From assembly GCA_013399855.1 (NCBI GenBank), contig VXAY01002113.1, forward strand, positions 1,901,826 through 1,965,825: a stretch of DNA of 64,000 nt. Direction: 5' to 3'. The translations under genes were made by a program, and so were the position numbers. This stretch comes from Oxyruncus cristatus. Its lineage: Eukaryota > Chordata > Aves > Passeriformes > Cotingidae. Positions 1-37,905 of this stretch are shown in pieces. The notes beneath the pieces were generated by a model that had not been told where the DNA came from, did no database searches, and worked only from the letters and a program-made list of their open reading frames with translations. How positions within the stretch are numbered: position 1 is the stretch's first letter; each line of letters starts with the position of its first letter.

Positions 1-1011
1 CAAATTGTGAGAACTTTGCCATCTCTCGTGGACACTTTTATCTTCTGCCTCTAGTATACTTAAAACTGTGCTAGTTGATTACAGTTCTTTTTTTCTGCAT
101 TACATTGTTCTGCCTGAACAAACACTTTGCTTTATCTCAGTTCGAGGCCTGGCCGATATTTTTCCTTTTCAGGGCTGGCTGTAGCATCCTATGAATGGCA
201 GTGCACACAATGGTTTTGTCTCTTGCTGGCAGGAAGAATGAATCCTTTTGTTCACTGATCACACTACTGACCTGGGGACTATTTTTTGGGGGGTCAACAT
301 ACAAACCTTTGGAATTTCCAAATGTTGTTTGTCACAGAGAAGTGAAAAGAGCAAAGAGTTGGGATGAAGAGTTGCTGGAGCAAGCTTTTGTACAGCTTTA
401 GGGTGAAAGAGTATTGAACTGATCTTGAGTAAAACTACGCAGCTTTAGGCTGGGCTGGTTTTATCATCAGTAATTCCTTGACCCAGTTCTTTTCACTTAA
501 ACAAATCCATGTAATTTCTGTGATCTGCAGAAATAAAATACCTTGTGTTTTGAGAAGAGTTGGACTTGAAGCTGATTATTTACAACTTTGGCAAATGCTT
601 CAGTTGATGATTTAGCTGTTTGCTGTTGTAGAAGTTACGTGGTACTTTATTTTGGGGAAAAAACATGCAGAATTGTATTTTTAAGAGTGGCTACTGAAAA
701 CTAATCTGAAATAAGGAGACATTTTTGTCTTGGACTCTGGTTTGTATTCAATCTCTATAAAACTTTTGTTTGCTATTGATCAGCTACAGTGCAAATCAAT
801 AACTGCTATTTAAAGCCATGGAATTGACTGTTTGCAATCATGTGAAATGGGGAATTATTAGGTACTGTGTACGTTTATTTATTTATTTATTAGAGCACAG
901 TGTATGGATGTTTGAACCCATAATTTCACCACTTGCCTGCTGGTTTTTCGGAGGAAGATAAGTTGTGTGCCATCTGAAGTGGCTGATGACACCTGTCTCC
1001 CTTTCAAACAG
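1..1011 (+). other. SPAG9: SPAG9 intron, 3' part, upstream of first exon in window
   Basis: This is AT-rich intronic sequence. I looked here for the preceding exon (the LERTKLHQLSGSDQLES region) and for the alternative first exon known for a short mammalian isoform, and found neither. A short (TTTA)n run lies at 874-892. Nothing else was recognised. Confidence 0.8.
874..892 (+). repeat. (TTTA)n simple repeat
   Basis: A short, nearly perfect tetranucleotide run in the SPAG9 intron. Confidence 0.9.
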
Positions 1012-28416
<27,405 letters not shown>

Positions 28417-28442
28417 GCCCGTAGGATGCAGCTGGAGACCTT

Positions 28443-28509
28443 AAAAAAAAAAAATCACGAAAAAAAACCCAAAAAAGAAAAAGGAAAAAAAAAAAGAAAA
28501 AAAAAAAAA
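28443..28509 (+). repeat. A-rich low-complexity tract at start of 3' UTR
   Basis: A runs are broken by single C, G, T or CCC interruptions, beginning 27 bases after the stop codon. It could be slippage-prone or an internal oligo-dT priming site that creates false 3' ends in cDNA. Confidence 0.85.
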
Positions 28510-29061
28510 TTCTGCATGTTTTTTTTATTTTGTGAACCTGTTTCACTACATGATGTTGAAGCATTTCTTTGCTGTTTAACTTTATATTGCAAATCTGTCA
28601 TACCTTTAACTATACAGGAATTAGCTTGTGCTGTTTTACTGCACCCGTGTTACATGGAACAGTATAAGGAAATCAGATCTTTCTCCAACTGGTGTGCACA
28701 CCGTAGTGAGCAGCTGAGGCATTACTTTTACTGTACCACAGCAATCTAATGTGTTCACTTCTTTGGTAGCCTCACCTGAGTTTGGCTTTGTTACAACTGA
28801 GCTTCATTTCACTGTATAACGCATTGAGTAAAACAGCAAAGTTACTCCCGGAGTATTTTAAAAAAAATGGACAAATTATAAGATGGATTATTAAGACTCA
28901 TCCAAATATTCAGTGAGGGCTAAAGCAAACTGCATATTTCAGCTTTTGTTTTCAAACCTGGAAAATCTTGCTTACATAGTGTAAACGGTTTAATTTCTTA
29001 CGTTCATCAGAGTTTTTGGGGCAAAGAGGGGACTGTGTAGGAATCAACAATACAATATTTA

Positions 29062-29067
29062 AATAAA
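29062..29067 (+). terminator. Candidate proximal poly(A) signal AATAAA
   Basis: A canonical hexamer lies about 650 bases after the SPAG9 stop, followed by T/G-containing sequence (gtcatgttttcgtt). It may produce a short 3' UTR isoform. Another AATAAA cluster lies in an A-rich run at about 29485-29510. Confidence 0.35.
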
Positions 29068-29777
29068 GTCATGTTTTCGTTATTGAATCTTAAAGTTTGA
29101 GAACTGCTGCCCTCAGTAATAAGCAATTTTGAGCATAATGTTTTTCCATCTCCCTGACATGGGACACCTGTTTCCAAGGGGTATTCTTAGGATGATTTAA
29201 ATTGGAAAATAACTGCAAAATTCTTGAACAGGGGATATATGTTTTGTTCTTTTCTTGTCTTAACTCCTTATGTCCTAAGCACTAGAATGATCTTCTCTGC
29301 CTAGCTGGTCAAACTCATGAGGCACTACATGTGTGAAGGTTAAAGACCTCGATTAGAGCATGAGAAAAGACTGAGAGTGTACAGGAAAAATGCATTCTGC
29401 CCAAGTGAGATCGTAAAGGAACTTTAGTGCCAGATAATTAGGTACAAAATGTATTTTTTTGTAGCTCCATACCCCACTTTGGTAAAAAAAAATAAAATAA
29501 AAAATAAAAATTTAGCAACAAAATTATCAGGTAACACTAAGATTGAGAGAATTAATGAAAGTCAGGAGACTCTAATATTAGGCTGACATTCTGTCTACTC
29601 ACCATCTATTTTTTTAACCATAAGTGTGAGTTGAAGACTGTCTTCCTTTTGCATTGAAAGTTCTACATTAATGTCAAGACCTAAGTTAAACACTTCATGG
29701 TTTCTGTACTTCACAATATTTAACCCAGATTTGCTCTTTCATTTTGTCTCTGGAAAGTAAAAGTTTTGAGGGGTTTT

Positions 29778-29783
29778 AATAAA
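29778..29783 (+). terminator. Candidate internal poly(A) signal AATAAA
   Basis: A canonical hexamer lies within the 3' UTR in ggttttAATAAAcatcc. The downstream GU-rich element is weak, so its use is uncertain. Confidence 0.25.
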
Positions 29784-30013
29784 CATCCAGCATTTACCCC
29801 CAAAAGGCTGGGACTGTTCAGATTGGCAGAGGAATTTAGTCACTTGATTATGTGAGAGAACTGAACAGTTTCAGAGGAGTAAATATAGAAACACTTTTTT
29901 AAAACTGCCTAAACATTTTTATGCAATAGGAGCAGTTCTGGTCTATCAGGCAAACATGTGTTTATATATTTTCTTAATTTTTTTAAATGAACACATTTAG
30001 CTGAGGTCTATTG

Positions 30014-30021
30014 TGTAAATA
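30014..30021 (+). promoter_or_regulatory. Pumilio response element TGTAAATA in 3' UTR
   Basis: This is an exact match to the UGUANAUA consensus bound by PUM1/PUM2, in an AU-rich stretch of the SPAG9 3' UTR. It matches by sequence only, and an 8-mer can occur by chance. Confidence 0.35.
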
Positions 30022-32034
30022 TATATTTAGGCAGCTTTTTCAAATGCATATCATAGCTGATAAACCAGAAAATCTCCATTCAGGTCTATTGGTTAGATTT
30101 ATATGTATAAATACTTTTTAAGCAACATATTTTGTACACAGCTGTTCCTCTCGTAAATATGTATTTAGGACATGAACTATGTAGTAAAAATCCTTATTAA
30201 AGATGTCTAATATCTTGGTAGTATTTTTCTCTTCAGAATGCCAAAAGTGATGAGAGCATGTTGTTCATAATTTGCTTTCCAAATTCATCTTTAACGTCAC
30301 TCTTGAAGTACTTTGGCTTGAATATAAAGTCTGGAAGCTTATTAAAAAGTATACAAATACAGAAAGTAAACTGAGTCAACACTCTTAGACCTATTTTAAA
30401 CTTACAGGCATGTATGCTGAACATGAAGCACATCTGAATTAACGTATGGGATTGGATGTCTAAGAAAAATGCTGTCTAAACTTTTACTGTTGTGCAGAAT
30501 CTTCACTGTGAGTGGTGCAGTTTCATTGCTTTTCCTGCCATTTTCTTGAATTTAAGTTTTTTGTGGTTTTTTTTTTTTTTTTTCCCGTCTTTGGGAAACA
30601 CAATCTCCAAAGTTTTTTCTCGCTGGTTGATTGTCACATTCTCATGTTCTCAGAAAGAAAAAAAAAAGGAAGAAAAAGCGCACAATTCTGTTCCTTGGTT
30701 TCTCGTGTGGGGTTTTATTTGTTGTTCGAGACGAGCTGTTTCCTCTGAACGGCGTCGCTGCTGCGAACTGGAGCAGCTCAACCTGGCAAGTGTGTACCTG
30801 GTCCTTTGCCAAATGTAGCTGGTCCACCGTGCCATTTTAGTCACCTCAGTGGGCCGACTCCTGCAAATATTTCAGAGAATGATTGTTTCTGTCCAAAAGT
30901 TGGAAGGGTTTTAAAGCAGACAGAACTGTGTACCACTGTGGGTGTAGATAAAGGCATGTGCACTTCTCTGTATTTCTCATTTAAAAAACTCTATCCCCTG
31001 TCCTAAGGTACAGTAGATTAACTGGGTCCCTGTTGCCATCACAGTGCTCTGGGTTGTATGAGCTCTCCTTAAGGTGGCTTTGAAGGGTGAACAGAGCACG
31101 TAAAGCCCAGGCACTGAGGTGACAATACACCCCTCAAATCCCTCTCAAGAATGTGTTTATGCATACACTCGTGATTAAAGCATCATATAAATAGGAGCTA
31201 ATCTCTTGATAGCTACAGCTTGTTAATAGTTTGGAAACATTTCGAGCACAAAATACGCAGCACATGACTTGCCTGGGTAGGGGTGTTTGCATGGTGAAGG
31301 TGAAGCTGCATCGTCCATTCCTCGGGAAGGCCTTCCTGCCTCGGATGGGATCGAGCTGACAGAGCGTAGACACTTTATCATAGGCTGCCTTAGTAACAAA
31401 ACAAATGTTAAATCTGTTTTATTATACTAACTGTTCTAAAGAACGTGTGTCTTTTTAAAAATGCTGTGTAACTGAATATTTATTTCCATGTGAGTATTAT
31501 AAAAGTTACCAAAGGATTAAACCTGACTTAGCACTCTGTAAGTGGCCCTGTTGAGGTGGGGTCTTGTGAAGGCCCCACTCTGTAAAACGAGACACGGTAA
31601 ACTCAAATACAGTTCTTTAGGGAAATTAAATGTTGGGTTTTTTTTTTTTTCTAACAGGGTTATGCCATATTGTAACAACCTATGTTGCACCTCAAAGCAT
31701 TTTTCTATACACTAAATGTCTCTCCCGCCCTCTAACAAGATTAAGTTTCCTTTAATAATTTTGTTGATGCACATTTCTCAATCTTTTAAACATATATTTT
31801 AAACATTTTATGGTCTGTAATTTTGGAAAGTTTTGTCTGTTGGACACTTTACGCTGAATTTTACTTGCCTCTGTAATCTGAGATGGATACTACAGCGTTA
31901 AACTTGCTGTCTGTTAAAACTTGAGGCTTCTTTTCTGTGAGCAGAAGAGCTCATATAGCAGTGTAGTTATTTCAGTATTTATTTCTATTATTGAATCCAT
32001 GGGGTTCAGAATGTAACTTTGTACATGAAATATA

Positions 32035-32040
32035 TATAAA
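32035..32040 (+). terminator. Likely distal poly(A) signal (TATAAA variant)
   Basis: AATATA/TATAAA hexamer variants at 32029-32040 are preceded by TGTA motifs (tgtaactttgtac). They are followed after a CA-containing gap by a GU-rich element (tctgtgtgttctttgt, about 32063-32079). This arrangement predicts cleavage near 32057. G+C content rises shortly afterwards, consistent with leaving the transcript. Confidence 0.5.
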
Positions 32041-33635
32041 TATGTATATGAAACATGCATCGGATCTGTGTGTTCTTTGTAGCCTCACGTTGATTTCACA
32101 GGGTTTTCACGCTACCAGAAGGCACAATAACGGGGGATTTCACACCAACAGCTGCATATTGCCATCATCACTACAGGTAGTGATGTATTTGAGTCAGCCC
32201 CTGGCTAAGTCTCATCTGCTCTCTCATACTGGGCTCAAGCAAAAACTCTGAAGACAAGCTTGGTTCACTGACTGGCTCCCAAATGAGGCTGTGATGTCTG
32301 TGCGTCCCGTGGGATGTGGGTCTGGGGGAGATCTGCCTAACGCAGCTCGGACGAAATGGGTGCTGGCGCTAAGATTTATTTCTGAAGTCTTTTTAGGGCA
32401 GGTTTATCAGAGCTCAAATGCTCGCTGGTTCCTACTGCACAGCGAAGGAAACGCTGTGGTTTTAAGGCAGAAGAACGAGGACTTGGTGACTGCAGAAACA
32501 GAACACGTGGCCAGAGCCAGGTTTTAACTTTTCCCTGGCTCCCCTGCCCCTCTCTAAGCACGTTTGTCCCGGCAGTGTGTGTTGATCAGTGTGCCCCAAG
32601 TGCCCCTGAGGGCACCTGGTTACCCTCGTTCTAAGGGGTTGGGGTGGCACAGAGAGACCCTGCTGGGCTGTGCTGGGGGCACGATGCCCTCAGCCCCCTC
32701 TGCCCCGCACCAGTGTGTGGGTGTGCAGTCACTGCTGCTTCTCTCAGGCAGCAGCAAAGGGCCCCGAGAGGTTGTTCAGTACCTCTAGGACGTAAATACC
32801 TCAGACTTTCACGTGCAAACACAGGAATCCCCCATGGCTTAGAACCACCAAGTGTCCTGTTACCAACGTGGTACCAAATGGAAGCTTTGTCACCCTGGTG
32901 CTTAAAAAAAGAAAAGCACTGTAATTTTGGCTTACTTAGTGCTGAGTTTTTCTGCAAGATTTTCGCCTCTCCAGAGCAGATGTACCGATGAATTTCCTTC
33001 TCCTTGCAGTGTTTGTTCTGGGGCTGTGTCCCTTCCCACACAGGTCTGTATTAAATGGGAAGAAGCATCATAAATCTTCACTCTGGAAATGTTTCAGCTC
33101 TTCTGGCAGCCCTGGAGCCCCTCAGGTCTGTGCATAAGTACTTCAATTTTTCAGATCCCATGTTGAGAGAGAAGTGAGAATAGAGTTGTGAGCTGGGCTA
33201 AGGTGTTACAAATGACATTTGGAGACCAGTTTTAAGCCATTAGAAACACCAAAACCTTCTGCAATGGACATGGGGATAATGGGAAAAGCACTTACCCTTT
33301 CTGAGTCCGATTTTTAGAAAAGTTCTCTCAGTTGTATCAGTCTCCTACACAAAGAGGTGTTCAGATCAGAATATATTCACTGTTAGTGATACAGGAAGGG
33401 AGACAGTTTCAATGTGAATGCTTCAGCTGGAAAATATTTTTGGGCTGGGAATTAAACCTCAAACGTACCGAGGGATACAGATTATTTCCCCCAAAATGTG
33501 GGATTCTTTTTGCCATCAGCTTCCTTTCTCAGCATCCCGAGAGCTGTCTGAGCAATACAGTCTGGAACTGATATTGAACATCCTGATGATCTCTGATGCA
33601 CAATTGCCCCTTAGCTCTATGTGGAACAAGCTGTG

Positions 33636-33700
33636 AGGGGACTCTGGCCTTGGACCACACTCCTGCTCATGGCAGGGCCTTGCAGGACTCGCTGTGATTC
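33636..33700 (+). mobile_element. Possible degenerate CR1 fragment
   Basis: The order ctggccttgga, then ctcatggcagg, then tgtgattctgtg resembles an eroded CR1 tail. The match is short and gapped, so this is tentative. Confidence 0.3.
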
Positions 33701-34660
33701 TGTGTCATACATAACTCCTTGAAAAGCTATTTTGAGGGGACAGACCCGAGATTGCCAATTGTTTCCTGCTTTTTAAAACACTTTGTAAAGTGACAGTGGG
33801 AAGGGAGCTGATGGGAAGACAGGGATTGGTGCTTGTTATCCTCTGCGGGAGCTTCTGGCCAGGATGGAGCCCCAGGGGTGGGCGCAGCCCGAGTTGTGAC
33901 ACAAGATGGTGCTCTTACAATTCAAACACAACGTGGAGACCGAGAGAAAACTCATTCTGCTGGAGGATTCCCTTCTCCCGGCCTTTGTCTGAGCATCCAG
34001 GTCTCAGGTTCCCTGTAACAGCTCTCCAAGGTGCAGCTGTTGTGTCAGTGGTCCAAGGAAGGAAAGAACCCAAGTGTTTGGTCAGCACAGAGTTCAGGAG
34101 ATGCTCTCCCTTGCCTTCACCTCTGTGGAGGGCTGAGTCGAGTTGGTGGGATTTGTCTGCCTCTGGCTGCTCCAGAGCCGGGATCTCCAGCCCCATTCAC
34201 TTAATGCTTAGGAAAGGAAAAGATTTTCCTTCATCAGACAAAGGTCCTGCTGGGCAGTGGGAAGGAGCCAGACGGGGTGGGGCAGATGAGGCTTCTTGGC
34301 ACTACAAGGGCTGAGCAGCTGCTTCCTGACATCCCCCCTCCTGCTGCTTCTCCAGCCTTCAGGGGAGTGCTGTTCCAGTTTGCAGGTGGGATGTAAAGGA
34401 CCCACTTCATTCGTTCCCTGCCTGCAGAACAGCAGTTCCCAATCCATGAGTCAGCAGCAGATCTGGCTGCAGGGCTGAGGGGGCTGATGCTCCTCATATC
34501 TTCCCCAGACCTTCCCCGACCCTCCTTCAATGCCAAGAGATTTGGGACATGCGAGGGGAGGGGTTTCTGCAGTGGAAGGGAGTGGTGCTGCCACCTCCTG
34601 CTCCTGAGTGTCACTGTGCCCAGGGGTGTGCCAGGCTGTCTCGGGTCTGGAGCTTAAATG

Positions 34661-34694
34661 AGAAAAAAAAAAGGGGGGGGGGCAGGGAGGGAGA
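34661..34694 (+). repeat. Purine tract A10-G10 with following GGG runs
   Basis: An uninterrupted A10 then G10 block is followed by cagggaggga, giving at least four G3 runs on the plus strand. It could form a G-quadruplex or triplex, and is also error-prone for sequencing. Confidence 0.8.
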
Positions 34695-36600
34695 CAACAA
34701 ACCAACAAAAAAATGGTGTTGGAAACCTTTCCAGACTTCACATCTGCTTCTCACTTCCACCTTTTCAGTGCACGGAGCTGAGAGAGGAGCCCAGTGTCCT
34801 GGTGGCCCTGGGGCCCTGCCCTGGCTCAGCTGCCACCAGCCAGGTCCCAGACCAGCAGGGTGATGGTGGCAGCTCTTCATTCTGGGGTCATCATTAGGCT
34901 CTCCCGAAGCCTGGCCCGCAGACATGGGAGTCTCTGTTTAAACTTAAATTAGGCTGATGCTTGCTTTGAGTTTAAGGACAAAAAGAAAGCTGATGGGTGC
35001 TGCCCTGGGACAGAGCACACGTCCTGGGGTCTGGTCTGACGGTGGCTGAAAGCAACACCCTGAGGAGGGAGCAGAAGCATGGGGAGGTGACCCTGGATCC
35101 TGCTGCGTCTTCAGGCTGGAAGACTCAGTTTCTGCTTTGTGGAAACAACTGGACTGATGGAAAATGGTGCAGCTGTCTGCACCCCAGCAGGAATAAACGG
35201 CAGGAAATCCAAGAGCCCAGACAACTTCACACTTGTTCTACCACTGCACAGGTGCTCCTGGCAGATACTGTTGCAGGGATGGGGGTGCCACACACAGCGC
35301 TGTCCCTGCTCTCTTGGGGCACTTGGATTCTGCTCCTGGGATGGCAGAGAGATGTCTGCAGGGATGAGAAGCACGTGGATCAGGTGTGAAAACTTTCAGT
35401 CTTTCAGGCCAGACCTGGCAGCAGTGTGAGGTGGGTAACTGCACAGGGAAATGGTGTTAAAGGCTGATGGGGGAGGCTGAATCCAGGAGAGAAAAGGTGC
35501 TGAGGACTTTTTTTGGCTGCTAATTGATGTGTTCAATGAGAGAACAGCAGGATGTGTGCGTGGGTGGGGAAAATTGAATTCTTGTCAAAATTGCCCAAAA
35601 GGTAATGAAAGTCCCCGAGATAAGAGAGAGGTGAATTGTGCAGCATCCACAAACCCATTAGAGTCCGGTTGACTCACTTGCAAATAAACACTGTGTGGGT
35701 GCTCAGTAGCAAAAAAAGCTCTTCTGCCCTTTGCAGATGTTCCTGTGTCTCATTCCCCCTGGGGATAGATGAAGGAAGGATGGATGGATGTTGCAACCTG
35801 GGTTTCTGTGCCCAGCCAGAGCTCAGAGGTTTGGGGAGCACAGGACCAGACCCCCACAGTGGCGTTGCAAACTCAGCCCAGACATGAATTGCCTGTCCTT
35901 GCCTTGCTCAGGGCTCGGCAGATCTCCATGTGTAAGAAGACAACATGAGAAAGGCCATTTCCAGAGGGAAGGATTGCACCAGGAGAATCCTTTTTACTGC
36001 CCAACTGGCCCTACCATCACTGTAGGAGTAAAGGCTTCATGCAGCATGGGTAAGAAAACAGTTTTGCTGCTTTTTTGGTAATGACCTGCCATCAGCTGGA
36101 CACAGCAAGTCAGATGACTGGTTTTTGCAAGCAGTTTTAAGAGTTCTCTGAACTTTCCAGGGGGCTCAGAAAGTCATTTCACCATAGCAACCTCATCTGC
36201 AAGAAAGCCCAAAATGTCAACTCTGGGCCAAAGCTGTGAGTGAAGAGGAGGGAGGGCAGCTCCAGGCACACGGCTGGGGCACAGGGTGAGGTGGATCCTG
36301 TTCTGTGATCCCTGTGGGGCTGCTCCTCCTGGGAAGTTACAGCTCTTCAGGCCCTTCCAGTCCAAGCTCCACCACCATTCTGGTTTGCAGAAAGCTCAGG
36401 GCTCTGATGGTCAAAAGGTATTTGGCACTGGGACAGAAAGTGTTCTTCCCGTGTCAGGGCAAACACCAGGGGCCAGGATCAGGGTGGGGTTTTCCCGCTG
36501 GGCACAGCCAGGGTCCTCCTGAGAAACTGAAGGTCGGCACTTCCCGGCTCTCCTGCATCCCAGGGCAGGAGCCCACCCACCCTCCAAGCTCCCATCACTG

Positions 36601-37250
36601 AAGATCTGACTGCCCAACCATGCTTTAGCAGAGCCCAAATCAAGAAACACTACAAAAAGAGCTTAGTGGGGCGCTGGAATAGGAACCCTCTCTAAGGCCA
36701 GTAGTAAATTACATAAGTCGGTAGGTCATACATAGCTCTAGCTAAACCTTTTATAGGCCATAAATCCACATTTCCTGGATTTTTATAGCTTCTGGTTAAA
36801 AATACAAAAATACTTTGTGATTGGAATGAGCCAGTTGATCATCTCTTGACACAAATACTGTGCTGGGAAAAGCTCCTCATCCCACAAGTAGGGGGATGTA
36901 CATCAGGGGAGGCTTCTGGAGGAAAGATGGGCACAAGCGAAAAACAAGGCATTGCCATGAATGTTTGTAACTGTGGTCAAGGGACACGGCCAGTGCCACA
37001 TCACCATGTGGAGAAATGGCATTGTGCTCTCCCTTTAAATAGTGTCAGCATCCAGCATCTTTGTTCCTGCAGGTTTTATGGCTGTGCAGAGGATGCAAGA
37101 TCCTATTGGCTTTTAATGGCTCGGAGTTGTTTGGAGAGTTTATTTGCACAACAGCACTGTGCTTTCCGGGATGCTTTAGGAAGTGTAGTAATTAAATGTT
37201 TTTATCAAACGTGCCCACTTGGGGAATGTTAAACATTTTCTATTGGTAGC
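36601..37250. other. AT-rich unique block, candidate regulatory DNA
   Basis: This block is AT-rich and CpG-poor between G+C-rich flanks. It contains near-CArG text (CCTTTTATAGG at 36747-36757, then CCATAAATCC) and, around 37035-37200, ctttaaatag and cttttaatgg motifs. There is no coding signal. It is only suggestive of a conserved element. Confidence 0.25.
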
Positions 37251-37756
37251 TGCAATTCAGGGACTGTCCTGCTCCATTCAGGGTGGTGACAAGTGCTGGA
37301 GCAAAGTGCCAGGAGCTGAGCTGGTGGCCTGAGGACGAGCACCAGGCTGGGCTGTGCATCGATCCTCCTGAAGCAGGTTTGAAATTCAGTGTAGCTGCTG
37401 TGAGGCCGTGGTTTGGTACGTTTAGTTTCTGGGGGGTGCTTGGGGATTTTGTGACTTTGCTTGTCACAGCACATGATTTCAATGGGGCCATTTATGTCCC
37501 CATGGGAAGCGTCTGCTTGGCCTCTTGTGGGATTAAGAAACTGCAAGTCTTAAATCAAGGGAGAGAAGGGAGGAGAGAAATAAGATTTGCCCCTAAAATA
37601 CCATGAAGTTCTTTATCACCACAGAGGAAGGACAAGGGTGGCAATGATGCCTTTAGACTTAAGGAGCTTTGTCAGAGCTGGGTGTCTCTATCACAATTCA
37701 GACAACTCTGATGCAATCAAAAACGTCTCAGGGTCTTCTGGGTGTCACCCTCTCAA

Positions 37757-37905
37757 ATAGAACCACATAATTTTTGGTTTGGGTTGGGAGGGATTTTAAA
37801 GATCATCCATTTCCAAACCCCCTGCCATGGGCCGGGACACTTTCCCCTAGACCAGGTTTCTCAAAGCCCCATCCAGCCTCACCTTGGACACTTCCAGGGA
37901 TGTTT
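37757..37905 (-). mobile_element. CR1 LINE 3' end fragment, reverse orientation
   Basis: The plus-strand text reads ggtttgggttgggagggatt, then an aagatcatccatttccaaacc block, then tgccatgggccgggacactt and ctagaccaggtttctcaaag. This is the reverse complement of the CR1 3' end. It is diverged and 5'-truncated, and lies in the intergenic half. Confidence 0.9.

Larger units (their letters stand above)
28417..32057 (+). other. SPAG9: SPAG9 3' UTR (about 3.6 kb)
   Basis: This sequence runs from the stop codon to a plausible poly(A) site near 32,057. It is AT-rich with many T runs, opens with a 67-base A-rich tract, and carries AUUUA-type stretches (near 31478 and 31976) and a Pumilio consensus at 30014. 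The length resembles the multi-kilobase 3' UTR of mammalian SPAG9. The end is inferred from signals only, and shorter 3' ends are possible. Confidence 0.65.
32058..36600. other. Intergenic, no gene recognised
   Basis: G+C-rich unique sequence downstream of SPAG9. The longest ORFs (631-unit scale, for example 33790-34314 at 174 codons) overlap others on both strands and resemble no family. It includes a purine tract at 34661-34694 and a possible CR1 remnant at 33636-33700. Confidence 0.7.

Noticed and set aside
33790..34314. 174-codon plus-strand ORF
   Set aside because: It is Trp/Ser/Arg-rich in a way typical of chance G+C-rich frames, with overlapping ORFs on the other strand.
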